Origin: Mycolicibacterium sarraceniae
Lineage (GTDB): Bacteria > Actinomycetota > Actinomycetes > Mycobacteriales > Mycobacteriaceae
Length of the DNA: 64,000 nt
Assembly (NCBI RefSeq): GCF_010731875.1
Contig: NZ_AP022595.1
Span: 4,030,001-4,094,000 of the forward strand
Direction of reading: 5' to 3'
The translations under genes and the position numbers were made by a program. The notes beneath the pieces were generated by a model that did no database searches, was not told the DNA's origin, and saw nothing but the letters and a program-made list of their open reading frames with translations. The number at the start of each line of letters is the position of its first letter. The first letter of the stretch is position 1. Of the stretch, positions 63,861 to 64,000 are shown piece by piece.

Positions 63861-63957
63861 GCCACACAGCGTTCTTTAATAGTCATACTTTTGCAAGACC
63901 TACGCATCTTGAATCGGCTTTTAGCTCGCTATTGCCTATCTATGACAAGATGTATCC
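63861..63957. promoter_or_regulatory. Divergent promoter region of the gluconate operon
   Basis: This AT-rich stretch lies between gntK and a gene starting at 63958. CATCTTG (63905-63911) and CAAGATG (63946-63952) form a 7-bp inverted repeat with a wide spacer. AATAGTCATACTTTTG (63880-63895) is a plausible promoter/operator element for gntK. The layout suggests control by the product of the next gene. Confidence 0.4.
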
Positions 63958-64000
63958 GTGACACCAGAGCCAATCGTGAGCGAGCTGCACAGCAATGTGT
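63958..64000 (+). CDS. Start of a probable GntR-type regulator (partial)
   Basis: GTG 63958 opens the frame MTPEPIVSELHSNV, which runs off the window. The position, divergent from gntK-gntP, and the short N-terminus are what a GntR/FadR-type gluconate repressor would show. With 14 codons visible, the family call is only an inference from context. Confidence 0.4.
   Translation, partial: MTPEPIVSELHSNV

Overview
The window is high-GC actinobacterial DNA and most likely comes from a rapidly growing Mycobacterium (Mycolicibacterium) or a close relative. The evidence is a complete yrbEA-yrbEB-mceA-F operon, mycofactocin-type SDRs, a PncA very like the mycobacterial enzyme, an MscS/cyclase pair like Rv2434c-Rv2435c, frequent GTG starts and many ATGA/GTGA/TGATG stop-start overlaps. 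No rRNA, tRNA or CRISPR array was seen.

Layout. 1-5016: end of a WYL regulator, then a minus-strand operon of a membrane class III cyclase homologue, an MscS channel with a cNMP-like domain, and L-2-hydroxyglutarate oxidase. 5186-32428: a large catabolic island with a meta-cleavage hydrolase, two sets of HsaA-like hydroxylase plus extradiol dioxygenase, Baeyer-Villiger-type monooxygenases, SDRs, HSL-type esterases, three KstD-like flavoproteins, a KshA-like Rieske oxygenase, and IclR and PadR regulators. 32415-42331: secreted protein and mce operon, with a KstR-like box upstream of the operon. 42743-45360: SDR, TetR and acyl-CoA dehydrogenase. 45537-49764: potA-potD-potB-potC polyamine-type ABC transporter. 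49827-55675: DedA protein, IS3-family remnant, NTF2-like protein, pncA and a kinase-like/aminotransferase fusion. 56122-60152: a sugar-transfer/methyltransferase locus with damaged members and a TetR. 60210-61896: DoxX-like protein with 11-residue repeats and a frameshifted RDD protein. 61906-64000: gluconate permease and kinase, and the first codons of a probable regulator.

How it fits together. The island plus the KstR-box mce operon reads as uptake and breakdown of a steroid-like or other polycyclic ketone. Ring dehydrogenation (KstD-like) and hydroxylation (KshA-like), Baeyer-Villiger insertion with ester hydrolysis, and aromatic hydroxylation, extradiol cleavage and C-C hydrolysis are all represented. 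The substrate is an inference. Reductase partners for KshA and the HsaA-like hydroxylases are not in the window.

Most notable: the block BVMO(-) / hydroxylase(+) / dioxygenase(+) / FAD-dehydrogenase(+) occurs twice. At 11111-16474 it is intact. At 6045-9411 the outer two genes have collapsed through internal deletions while the inner two remain open. Further points are a cyclase with three of six catalytic positions changed, coupled to a channel with a changed nucleotide-binding cassette, three clear palindromic operators, and several genes carrying visible lesions.
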